Shown here: positions 35,315-46,398 of the stretch, in pieces
Position numbering within the stretch: the stretch's first letter is position 1
Layout: every line of letters starts with the position of its first letter
Origin: Citrus sinensis
Lineage: Eukaryota > Streptophyta > Magnoliopsida > Sapindales > Rutaceae
DNA length: 64,000 nucleotides
Reading direction: 5' to 3'
Assembly (NCBI RefSeq): GCF_022201045.2
Contig: NC_068558.1
Span: forward strand, 1,860,001 to 1,924,000
Translations under genes and position numbers: made by a program
Notes under the pieces: generated by a model
The model's database searches: none
Told to the model about the DNA's origin: nothing
What the model saw: only the letters and a program-made list of their open reading frames with translations

Positions 35315-36240
35315 ATTATTATTATTATTATTAATAAAAATAAAAATAACAATAATTAATAATAACTAAAATAATGAAGTTAATAAAATTTAATAATAAT
35401 AATGTAATTTTCATTATCTACATACATGTATAAATATTATTATAAAAATGATATTAATTAAAATCATAATAATAATAAAGAAGGTTAATAATGATAATAT
35501 TAATAGTAATTAATAATAACTAAAATAATAAAGTTAATAAAATATAATACTAATAATAATAATAATAATAAATGTTAATAATGATAATATTAATAAAAAA
35601 ATAATAACAATAATCAATAGTAAATAAAATAATAAAATAATAAAATAAATAAAATTTAATAATAATAATAATAAATGTTAATAATGATAATATTAATAAA
35701 AATAATAATAACAATAATTAATAATAACTAAAATAATAAAGTTAATAAAAATCAATAATAATAATAATAAATGTTAATAATGATAATATTAATAAAAATA
35801 ATAATAACAATAATTAATAATAACTAAAATAATAAATTTCAATAAAATTTAATAATATTATTATTATTAAATTTTATTAACTTTAATATTTTAGTTATTA
35901 TTAATTATTGTTAATATTATTTTTATTAATAACAACAACAACAACAACAACAACAATAATGATAATATTGTTAATAATGATAAATTAATTATTAATACTA
36001 TGGACATTTTGATAAATTGATTCTCATTCTCGTTTATTTTGTCGAGTAAATACATCAATGACATTCCAGCACATTCTCATTCCCATTTATTTTTGCTAAG
36101 TAAACATTGAAATCTCATTCCTATTCCTCATTCTCATTCCAGCCCATTCTCATTTCCAGCTCATTCTCATTCCAGCCCATTCTCATTTCCAGCTCATTCT
36201 CATTCCACCCCATTCCCATTCACATGAAGTAAACGCACCA
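34845..36240. mobile_element. Tourist/Harbinger-like element packed with AT-rich repeats
   Basis: Ends TGGTGTGTTTACTTC (34845) and GAAGTAAACGCACCA (to 36240), flanked by TTA on both sides (34842-34844 and 36241-36243), the PIF/Harbinger target. Next to both ends are inward-facing GGGAATGAGAATG/CATTCTCATTCC arrays. The 0.9-kb centre consists almost entirely of (TAA)n/(TTA)n sequence in both orientations. No transposase frame. Confidence 0.65.
35470..35860. repeat. ~100-bp tandem repeat, four copies
   Basis: Each unit carries ATGTTAATAATGATAATATT, then a stretch like AATAACAATAATTAATAATA, then CTAAAATAATAAAGTTAAT. Units begin near 35485, 35572, 35670 and 35770. Inverted versions of CTAAAATAATAAAGTTAAT occur at about 35150-35190 and 35875-35915, so the single strand could fold back on itself. 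Confidence 0.75.
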
Positions 36241-36243
36241 TTA

Positions 36244-36438
36244 GATAAACACTTTTTAAATATTTGTATACATCTTAGATTCAGTAATAAAATTTCGGAT
36301 GAATTTATAACATTGCAACTTGTCTTTTTCATTGTTTTATAATGTTGTCAAATAGTTTATATTGTTGTAAAAGTTATTAACAATATTTTTCAACTTGTCC
36401 CAAATTTTAAGTTCAAATATAAATTTTTTTAACATACA

Positions 36439-36469
<31 letters not shown>

Positions 36470-36750
36470 GTATGATACATATGTGTGTGTGTGTTATAAA
36501 TAAATTATTGCTTAAAACCATGTTCCACCATGATGGGTTGGCATTGGCAAGCCAATGTTGCCATGATTTTTTTTTCTAACCCCAATATTGGAATGGCATT
36601 TTAACATTAATTAAAGTTTATTGCCTTAATCTGTAACTCTTTTTTTTTTTTTTAACTTTACAAGTCTCCTTTAATATACATACATACATACATACATATA
36701 TATATATATTCACTTTACTAGTCTCTTTTAATCTTACATTAAATGTTTGA

Positions 36751-36795
<45 letters not shown>

Positions 36796-37697
36796 CTTTA
36801 CTAGTCTCTTTTAATCTTACATTAAATGTTTGACAGTAATAACTTACTAACTCAATATCTTATCCAAAAGTCTAACAATCAAGTAGTATCAAAGTATCTC
36901 AAAAAAAAAAAGAAAAAAAAATGAAAGTAGTATCAAAGTAACCGACCATTCAATTTGAGTGTTTGCTTTTGATATCACTCGTTGAGGTCATTGTTCATCA
37001 TGTGCTCTAATATTAAGGTTAGATTTTAACGTGTTATGTGTCATGCATAATTCATTGAGCTATTATTATGTTTTTAGAAGATTAGGTAAAAAAAAAAGAA
37101 GCAATGCTGCTGTGCTTAGTTTATTGAATATTTAATTTGTATTTAACTGATGTGTAATTAATAAAATTTTATCATTTGAATGAAAAATGGTAAGAGTACT
37201 CAATAATTAATCATCACGTGAGTCAATCAAGTAATTTCACATCATTTATTATATTGAGATATAAATCGAGACTTAAAAGAACACGCACGATTAGCTATAA
37301 TTTACACTTGTCTTAATGAAGGCTCGTTTGTCTTTACAAACATGCGTAATCTCTCTCTTGATATCTACGAGAAATTCTATAATACCTCTGATGTATTACA
37401 ATTAATTAATGTATATATGACATGTGTAGTTGAGTTTAATATAATCACCGCTTATATGATGATTTTTCAAAATAAATACACACATATCTTATTATGTGAT
37501 AGCAGCTCAAATGTATACTAAAATTTCTCGACATCCACGTACGTTACACAAGAGGCAAAGAGTCAAAAACTTTCCGGAAACCAATTTGTCTCTTGGTATT
37601 GATAACCCCATATACCCACAAAACGATTACAGCTTCTTGTTTGAAATAAAACATGGGACCAGCGCCCCTGGTATCCCATTTCTACTTACTCCTGATC
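36244..37697. other. Intergenic DNA upstream of the small protein gene
   Basis: Holds (CATA)n near 36430-36470, the 43-bp direct repeat, and otherwise AT-rich sequence. The plus-strand frame at 37496-37771 has no recognisable family. Confidence 0.4.
36708..36833. repeat. 43-bp direct repeat separated by (TA)n
   Basis: ATTCACTTTACTAGTCTCTT…AAATGTTTGA at 36708-36750 is repeated at 36791-36833 with no difference seen, with about 20 TA units between. A diverged third copy may lie near 36651-36675. Confidence 0.9.
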
Positions 37698-37706
37698 ATA
37701 TAAATA
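37698..37706 (+). promoter_or_regulatory. Likely TATA box of the small protein gene
   Basis: ATATAAATA in GATCATATAAATATATG. Transcription would start near 37730, leaving a leader of about 165 nt. A second TATATATA at about 37873 is too close to the ATG to serve it. Confidence 0.4.
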
Positions 37707-37897
37707 TATGTGTCATCATTACTAGAACTAGATGCTCAGCAGGCAGCGCTCATATTTTAGGCCAAGAGTAATATTTCGCTTCACTTTTCCATTCACCAAA
37801 TCTAGCGCTCGCTTAGGTTAGCTGAGATTAGCTTCTCAATTAATTATTGCCACATTTTCTCTTCTCCCCTTGTATATATACGGGCATAGAAACAGTA

Positions 37898-38113
37898 ATG
37901 GATGTGTTCATCCCAGAAGAGTATGTTGCACGGCGGAGAACTGAAAAGAAGGCGGCTGCAATGGCCAGAAAAGGGTCAAATACGGTGTCGGAATCAGGTA
38001 AGAGATCAATGGAGAAGTCCGGTCCCCCGCCGTTCCGGCGCCTAGACAACAATGAGTTCTTGGTCTCCGGAGGTCTCAGCGAAAATGTTGTATTTAGTTG
38101 CTTCTCAGCCTGA
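37898..38113 (+). CDS. Uncharacterised 71-residue basic protein
   Basis: I do not recognise a named family. ATG at 37898 (MDVFIPEEYVARRRTEKKAA) to TGA at 38111-38113, single exon. The first 25 residues are charged (RRRTEKK), the middle is Ser/Lys/Pro-rich, and the end is a compact NVVFSCFSA with a Cys. No signal peptide or membrane segment. The frame's GC content is clearly higher than the AT-rich surroundings, and a TATA box stands at a sensible distance, both supporting a real gene. It resembles in style the short plant proteins with conserved MDVFIPEEYV-like starts and hydrophobic VVFSC tails, but that is an impression. A longer frame from a TTG at 37847 has no support. Confidence 0.6.
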   Translation: MDVFIPEEYVARRRTEKKAAAMARKGSNTVSESGKRSMEKSGPPPFRRLDNNEFLVSGGLSENVVFSCFSA

Positions 38114-40644
38114 TCTAAAAGGCTTTGGTATACTAATTTCATCTTAATTAGTAATGTGTTACTACAGTTATAAAAGTTAATATACGTAGAACTTCTGTCT
38201 TGAATACATAGTGCCTTTTCCTCATTAGAGGTGTCTACTGAGCTTGTGCGGCGATAAATCCTTTAATTAATTAATTAGCTTCATTTTCCATGTACTAGTT
38301 CAATTATATACTCTTCATATTGCCAATTTCGATGAGAATATTATAAATTTGTTTATTTGGTTAAAGTCATGGAAGGCTTGTCACGAAGCCGACATGCAGA
38401 TGAAGAATGAGAAAAAGAAGTGAGAATGTATACGTATATGCAACATACACCAGCTGCAGCCGCGGGCCGGCGACCAGAGCTATATCTTAGACGTCATTAT
38501 GAGAAAGAAGAGCAACATTACTCTCATTCACACTAATTTGGACTTGGATCTAAAGTGCTCTTGTTGTAGAAGAGGCTAATAGGTAGGTCCATATCATCGT
38601 CGTTGTACGCATATATATGCATTTGGCCTTCTCACGCAACATACACAGGTCTATGTATCTTTACTTCTGTGAATCTTTAAACATGCAATTTATTAATTAC
38701 ATTATCTTATTTTATTTATGGTGAGGTGTTTTGCATTCTAATCGGCATAATTTTCTACTCAAGACACTCCTTCGATAGTTTTTGAAAATAAAAATTTTAC
38801 TCAACACACCCTCAAAGCATATATCAAAACAATCCTCAATTCTATCTATTTTCCGTTATGGATTTTGATTTTCTTTTTACACCCATAACAATATTTTCTT
38901 ATTGGACAAGTGATTAATGATTATTAACTTTGCTCATATCAATGAATGATAGATTTGTAAAGATTTGTTTTCCTCATACCTCATTCTGTTATCGGAAGTC
39001 ATTTTAGCTAACAATTTTTTTTTCTCAAAGAATATTCTACAATCATGAACTTAATGGCTTGTACAGTTGTACCGATTTATATATGATAGTTTTTATTTTT
39101 ATTTTTTGGAAGTGCATGTACATTTGAGAATTAGTAAGCAAAGAGCATCAATAAAAAAATCTTCACACTCTAATCAAGAAATCATGTTAGATTAATTTAA
39201 CGTTTATTGAAACCAAGAAAGTGGAATGAGGGAAAAAAAATTATTAGAGCTTGGATGTATCTCTTAGTCAAAAATTAATTGTAATATAAAAATTTAAAAT
39301 CTAAATTTATAGTATGGATTAATTTCATATCATGAGAGGATTCTAATCCTAGAGAAAAAGGAGTTCACAAAATAACTTTTGAAAGATTTATTTGGTTTAT
39401 AAATAGGATGTACTCCTCTACTCAATAGAATAATCTTTTAGGTTAGATATCTGAAATTTTTAAGTCTATTCCAACAATAACTGTACATGTTGATAACAAA
39501 AATAAATAAATAATTAAATAAAAGGCTTGAAATTAATCTTTAATCCATTAGAGTTAGATGTGGTATGTATCAATATCTTCTCCTCTATCTTCAAATGAAT
39601 ATTACTATATGTTAATTTTGCAAATAAAAATTTGTTGGGATCATCTTGTTTGGGGTTCAAAAGTTCAATGTTCAAAGACTTACTTGATGTGCAATAATTA
39701 TTAAGTTTTGGACTTGTATGAAATTTACCATTAAAATAGGTTTTGAAAAGCGCATAATATAAGGAATAAAAGGAAGTGGCGGTGACATGAAGAAATAGCA
39801 GAAAAAGACGAGAGAGGGAGAAAAAGACAGTGGCGTGAAATTGTTTGGGGGTAAGGTTTCAATTTTTTATTGGACAATCGAATGATAAATTTAAATTTAT
39901 CTTCTTTTTTTTTAATTTAAAGGATAAGTTTTTCGACATCGCATTCTAAAATTCTACTTGTTTTGATTTTTATTTTATTCTCTCGTTGTTTATTATTTGA
40001 AATATCACTTCTCTCGTTGATTATTATTTGAGATATCACTTGTTAGAGAAACATATATTAAACTCTTACTATAAGCCAAAATTGTTAAGATTTTTAATGT
40101 TGCTAATCTTTAATTTTTCTTTGAGAAGAATTTATCATGTAATCTCATTATTAATATAGTGAAAGGTTATACCGAACTACAATTCTATGATTTTTTCAAT
40201 TTGAATTTTTTACTTAAAAATATATGTCTCTTTTGGTTGATTTATTATTTGAATTGTGCTGATTTTTTTTCTACTTATTTATTTATAGTACACATCTTAT
40301 TTTAATCACAAAAAAAAATTATTTCCGCTTAATTTATAATTACTTGCGTAGCTTCCTTTCCCAACAAAATTTTGTTGCGTCAAATACGAAGAACATTGAG
40401 AAACAACTAGATTAAATATTTTTCTTGATATTAAGGCCGTGAAATAGATAAAATTGAGAAGTAACCACGTTGTTTTGAACAGAGATATTTATAATAAAAC
40501 CGGGAAATAATAGCTAAATGCTTACGGTACTTATAGCTAGCTTCTGTTGCAGACCAGTGTACGTATGTAAGTACATATAATTAAAGGAAGAGAGCTTTGA
40601 TTCAATAAATTTCTCCTGATCGTGATCCCATTGTACTTTCCATA
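38114..40644. other. Intergenic DNA, no gene seen
   Basis: AT-rich throughout. Around 39960-40035 a short TTATTATTTGARATATCACTT repeat occurs twice. No coding frame above background. Confidence 0.45.
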
Positions 40645-40995
40645 TCATCTAGGGTTAACTTGTCCAGCATCAGCGTTAAAATTATTACCAGACTCAGAAA
40701 CCAAAGTTAGAAGAAAGTCAAAGATATCAGTAGCGATAACAGCAGATGCGACATCGTCTTTGAGTAGGGTCCTTCTCTTGCCTTGCATGGTCATCGTCCA
40801 TGACCTTTTCGTTAGCTCTTCGATAAAAAGCTCACATGCTTTTGAGAACACAATCGGTGCCTCCCCAGATATCATCTTCACGTCGTCCCCGGATTTCTTC
40901 ATTATCTTCTTGATCCTTGCCAACGGCAACGAGTGAGTCCCCGCTCGGCCCGACATTTTAGAGAGCAACCCCGAATATGTCCCCGCTTGCCTCAT
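40645..40995 (-). CDS. NF-YC: NF-YC-like histone-fold protein, intronless
   Basis: Would be the C subunit of the CCAAT-binding NF-Y complex, pairing with NF-YB through a histone fold in the nucleus. Single exon of 116 residues. LPLARIKKIMKKSGDDVKMI, SGEAPIVFSKACELFIEELT, KRSW and DDVASAVIATDIFDFL align clearly with the NF-YC core (residues about 23-98). Unlike typical NF-YC it has almost no N- or C-terminal extension, and the segment after KRSW reads TMTMQGKRRTLLKDDV instead of the usual LHAEENKRRTLQKNDI. It may belong to the divergent intronless NF-YC class. ATG at 40995 (MRQAGTYSG) is used; an internal ATG 13 codons later (MSGRAGTHS) is possible. Confidence 0.85.
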   Translation of the reverse strand: MRQAGTYSGLLSKMSGRAGTHSLPLARIKKIMKKSGDDVKMISGEAPIVFSKACELFIEELTKRSWTMTMQGKRRTLLKDDVASAVIATDIFDFLLTLVSESGNNFNADAGQVNPR

Positions 40996-41047
40996 TTCTC
41001 ATCAATCCTTAATTCTTAGGGCTGGTAAGTGAATTGAAGTACTTAGG

Positions 41048-41055
41048 GATATATA
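41048..41055 (-). promoter_or_regulatory. TATA box of the NF-YC-like gene
   Basis: TATATATA in CCTATATATATCCC on the minus strand, about 55 bp before the ATG. Transcription would start near 41020 with a short leader. Confidence 0.55.
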
Positions 41056-41059
41056 TAGG

Positions 41060-44000
41060 TTACAATTGTGAATTTTTTTTTTTTAAAGACATATAAAGAG
41101 TAGTGGCCGGCCAGCCTGCCTGCTAACGTTAGGCCGGCTTAAACCTATTTTTTTAATCATTGACTTATTGTTAAACAGTAATGCATTTGCAGAATTGCAC
41201 TCTGTTTCGAAAAATTGATACTTACTAATTGATTTGTGTTATCATTACGTTTTTTATGTTTTACAATTACATTCGGTTATATTGAAACTATTCTAAGATA
41301 GAATACGTTTTCATAATCATATAATTAAAGTTATATATATTTTTTATTATTTATTATTTTACGTGTGTGGTTGTGTATCATTTTACGTGTGTAGTTGTGA
41401 TTTGTTTTCTACTTTAGAACAACAATTACGTTTACAATTTTGCTTTGTTTTTATAAAGAAAAAGAGATCCCTCGTGATTGTTGGTCAACGTGCTTCATTT
41501 TCGTATCGTCATCTTCATTTTCGTACAACAGTGTCCAACAGTCTTTATTGTTCATTGGAAGATCCCCATTAAGAAATAACTTCTTTTTGGCATACGTATT
41601 CAAGTAAACAAATGCAAACTAACTTAAATTCTTGTTTAATGGGCTGGTTTTAAATTAAAGGGTTGTTTTCTTTAGCTTCTAATACAGAAATTTAAACGTT
41701 CGGTTGAGATTTGGTCCAACCCTACGGCAATATAAATTTTGGCTAGATCAATTACAAATTATATTTTAAAGTCCACACTTGTCGCACAAACACTAACGGT
41801 CAACATTTTATGCAATTGGTTAGAAATAATATTCCGTATATTTGATTGGATGCTTTTACAAGCAATCTGATGAGCCGTCTACATTGTTTGTTGCATCAAT
41901 GAATCAAAGGGAAAACATTGTGGAATCCCCTAAAATTAGAGACAACTTGAGGTGAAAGAAAAATAGTACACTGACTATTTTATTTTAAATTTAGGGGGGA
42001 AAAAAAGCATTTGGGGACATATATAAATGCTTTATTTGTCACCTTAAATGAACAATTGAGGAATAGTCAGCAGGTGATTAATAGTTGATGATAATGAGTG
42101 ATAGAAAAATAAATATTTGACTATCGATTAATAGACATTTCACATGTTGATTGCTTATCTTACTCGAAAGATTACTTAGATCAATTTTTTTTTCAAAATA
42201 CTTATTTTTGGAAATTGAAGCAATAAAAGTGGAAAGTGATTTTTCAAAAAACAGCAATAACAATAAATGAATTAAAGTTAATTTCAAAAAGATATAAAAA
42301 AATGAATTAAAGTTGGAGAATGCGCTGGTTTGATTGGCCCAAAAGATTGTTGGCTTGAGCCCAAGAAATCGGTCTTCTACCCCTTTTTTTCTTTGATCAC
42401 GTGAGAGCAGTAGGCTTTACGGCTGTCCATGCATGTGAAATCTTGTTTCTTGTCATTTGCAGATACGAACACATCTTTGCATCTAGTTCTATTCTTCTAT
42501 TCGTGCCTCAACTTTAGTAAGCTAAAGATGATCATGAGCTGCCTGGAAGGAAGAAAACAAGCAAATAAATAAATAAATAAAACAATTGATGGAGGCAAAA
42601 CAAATCGTGGGGAGTGAAATCATGTGTTTGTAACTTGTGATATCAATGGGGTCGACCGGCTTTCACGTGAGCACCTTCTGTTGTCTCTCGTCTCTCCACA
42701 TTTCTTCATCATTAAATTCCCCCTATGCTTTCTTCTTTTTTTATTTTTTGCTTTCCTTTCCTTTCCTTTCCTTTATTGAATAATCTGTAAATGCATTTAT
42801 TTGTACATATATGTATCTTCTCTTATCTTCCCTGCTTTAATCTTTGTGATTTTTCAGCTACTGCTTAATCACACTCTCAACTTTGTTTGTCATGCGGTGT
42901 AATCATGTTGAAAAAAAGGTAAAGTTTTGAAAGATACAAGCAACCTATCTTCACGTGAATAAAAGATATATACATATTAAAGGATCGATTGGTCAAGTCT
43001 AGCCACCTAAATATCTGCATCCTAACAATATTTGGTCGCTCTTAAAATTTAAATTTGATATTTGTTGTGGTTACCATTTTTTTTTTAAATTTCCATAAAT
43101 ATGTTTTATTGAGCTGAAAAGATATAATGGCTCTTACTTTCCAACGTATGATGACATAATTATAAGCTCTAAAAGGCATTCCACTGTGGTTTGAGTGACA
43201 TAAACGTACACAAATAAGGAAGTGATCACCCAATAAGAAAAATTTTATGTAAATTTTTGTTTATGGCGTAAAGCTTCACGAGGAATGAAATGATGTGGAA
43301 GTGGATTAAGGGTCCCTCTCAAAAGTGAGTACAAGTTGGAAGATCGATGATGCCAGAGAGGACCAATTCTTTGATCATCACCAACTCCTTTAACCTGCAC
43401 ACACCACACACAGTATCCCAAGCATATCAACATCTTTACAGTTCACACTTTTGCTTCTGTGAAGGAGGCTTGTCTCCAACTCTTAATTTCCATGATCGAC
43501 AAGAATTTTCATGCCAATTACATAGTACATAACCCAATTTTTCATTTCATCATCACATATTGGAGAAAAGAAATCATAGTTTTTGTGCTTTTGATCAACG
43601 AATGCCCATTATTTCAGGCTAGACTACGAGACTGTTGATCAATCAAATGCCATTAAAAAAAGAACATCGAAATTAAATATCCTATTATGTTATCTATAAT
43701 AATAGTAACAGTGATAGGGAATGTGAATGAAGCTGGAAATGGCAGAGTTATGGCCCTCACCATTGAAGGCGTTTATTGGCCCCCCTAAAAACACTCATAT
43801 TTGTGGGACTTATTATGAGACAGAAACAGACATACACATATATATTAGCTGGTAATTAATGTAGCCGGTTGGACACCAATAGAGGCCCTGAGCACTCACA
43901 TGATTTTGCTAGTATTTTACAAGCATGCATGTGCCATGGACCATTGTTCAGTCTGCTGTACTAAGGGAAAAATACATGGAAGAGAACAACTGAAGAAGAC

Positions 44001-46100
44001 ACAACTCAAAAAGAGAGTGATGTGGGCACGTGGCCACATTTTGCAAAGGATATTTATAGTTAGGTTGGCACGGCAGTTGTGAATTTTATTGTGACTTTGC
44101 AAATATGTATTAATTGCTGTGATTTTGAATTTTTGATGGTCCTACTGGCTTTGGCTTGCCAATTAAATACGTACATGAGAATGGTAATACAAAACTTGGT
44201 GGAATTGGTGGTGTGGTATGGTGATTGGTGAGTGTGGTCGCTGTGACTTGACTGCAGAAGCACGCCTTGACTATTTTGGACTCTTTATTGAATTGTGGTT
44301 AAGGCTCACTCTCACCTCACGCCCAGCATATGACCAGCTTTAAAGCCAAGTAAAGATCGAAGAAATAAAACATAAACACAAAGCAACCCCAGCTCTCTCT
44401 CTCTCTTTACTCGTTATTTATTTTCAAACACAATGTAATATTGAGGCTCCATCTCTTGACATGTCCACGTACCGCCCTCTTACCATACCAGCAGTATGCT
44501 TCAATCTTTGCCTAAACTTACGGCACCACCCCGCTTTAGTTAAACATCCTCACCAAACCTACATTACCAAACGGTAACGGCAGCTATATTTTTTTGGATA
44601 ACACAAGTACAGATAAACTATACATTATATAACACGAAATCAAAGGGCAGGAAGCTTCTCATTTTCCTATAATTTTTTGGGAAGTCATGAGTGGGTCCTT
44701 TGGATTTAGAAAAAGACATTAATTAGATTATTATCATTAATAATGCTTATACACTATTTGTATAGTATTCTTAATATTTATATAAATAAAGCAAACATAT
44801 TTTGACAAAAAGTTAGAGGCTAATGCGGAATTTTTATGGGTAAAACGTCATTTTCCGAAGATTATGACGATCAAGAAATTATTAATTAGTCGTAGCTAAC
44901 CGTTGGCGTTCCCTAATTTGCTTCATCCTTTTTCTTAAGTTGTCGGCGTGAATATACTAATAAATGGTTAATAATTTTGTACCTGGCTAATCTGACCCTT
45001 CGTTATATCATATTACATGCCAAACCTGAAACCTATATAATCTGTGCGCAAATTTTATGTCAACTCACCGGATAAATGAAAACAAATAAAAATAGTGCCG
45101 AAGGAGAAATTGAAATACTTAGTAAATGCATTAATTGTTTCACCTTATCTTGTTATCGTCTCATTCGACGTGCTTCGGTAATTCAATCTTTTGAATTTCT
45201 GTGTGACAATGTACACATCGATTGCAACATTCCTCTTTGCACGAATTTGTTGAGAAGATACTGAATTCTTGTCGTTCACTTATTTTCATTTTGGATCCAA
45301 TAATGCCAACTCTGGGTGAATGAAAATGCTCACAAAAATACATGTGTTCATGGGTCAATTATTTTTGATAATGACAACACAATGCCATTCTCAAAGAGCC
45401 TATTTTCTCAATGTTAAAAAATTATTAATCGCCATTTTCAGCCTTTTTGCTTTCATTATGGATTAAGAAATATCAAATGTGAGTCTGAAAAAAGTGGCAG
45501 AATTGGTACATTAACCACCCAATGACAACAATGTAAGCTTATTGCTCACCCATCAACAGCAGCAAGCGTAAGCAAAAATGAAAAAAAAAACAAAACAAAA
45601 TCGTCGTTTTCTTCATGTAAAAAGGATCTAAAAGATGTTATTACCAATGTGTTTCTTTGAATCTATCTTTTATTGATCGGATTGTCGATTTTTGTTTTAA
45701 CCTTAGTAAATAGTAATTAGCCGTTTCTCGGTAATGCAGCTTCAACAAAATCTTCATCCAATTTTGCCCTTAAATTAGCGGGACTACATGTGAAATTTGC
45801 TCCATGCCTCCATATAGAAATTATTTTTAATACTAAATTTTTAGAGTATAGTTTTTTTCTTAACAAATTATTTTAACTGGAACATGCAAGGGCATGTTTG
45901 TAAAATCAAAAGCCTGCATTCACTGTTCCCTTGACCTGAAACACTTTGGTTTTCACCAAATACAATTTCTTTAATTAAATTAATTAATCAGAAAAGAAGC
46001 TTCTCTTACAATTTTATATCTTTTTTTTAAAAGTAAAATAAATTTAAAAAATAAAAATAAAAACGTCACCTCCCTCTAAAAGTCTGTGTTACAAAAGAGA
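41060..46100. other. 5-kb gene-poor interval
   Basis: No gene found on either strand. Contains a (CTTTC)n run near 42753-42776, a (CT)n run near 44392-44406 and scattered AT-rich sequence. Frames such as 43900-44082 and 45076-45264 lack any family resemblance. The last few hundred bases should hold the promoter of the next gene. Confidence 0.5.
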
Positions 46101-46398
46101 AGAGAAACACAAGAGCTTCTCTCTTTAGATCTGCTCGTCCGTTATATTCGCAATACTTAGTACAATTCCTGTCCTAAACTCGGCCTCTCAACTCACTGTG
46201 TCAAAAACCAAAAAAAGAAAAAAGATCGATTTTTTTTTTTTTCTCTTTTTCCTAATACATTGTAATTTTGGTATTGTGTGTATACTTGTTGTGTGATTGG
46301 TGAGCATTGGATCGAGTGATTCTGTAATGCTGGTTTTCCGGCGGGCGTTGCCGGAGCTCCGGTGAGTGTTCGTGTTTCAAGGTGGAGCTCCGGCGAAG

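Noticed and set aside
35100-35990. CRISPR-like or centromeric satellite array
   Set aside because: Units are contiguous AT trinucleotide-rich repeats without spacers, inside a TTA-flanked MITE, in a plant genome.
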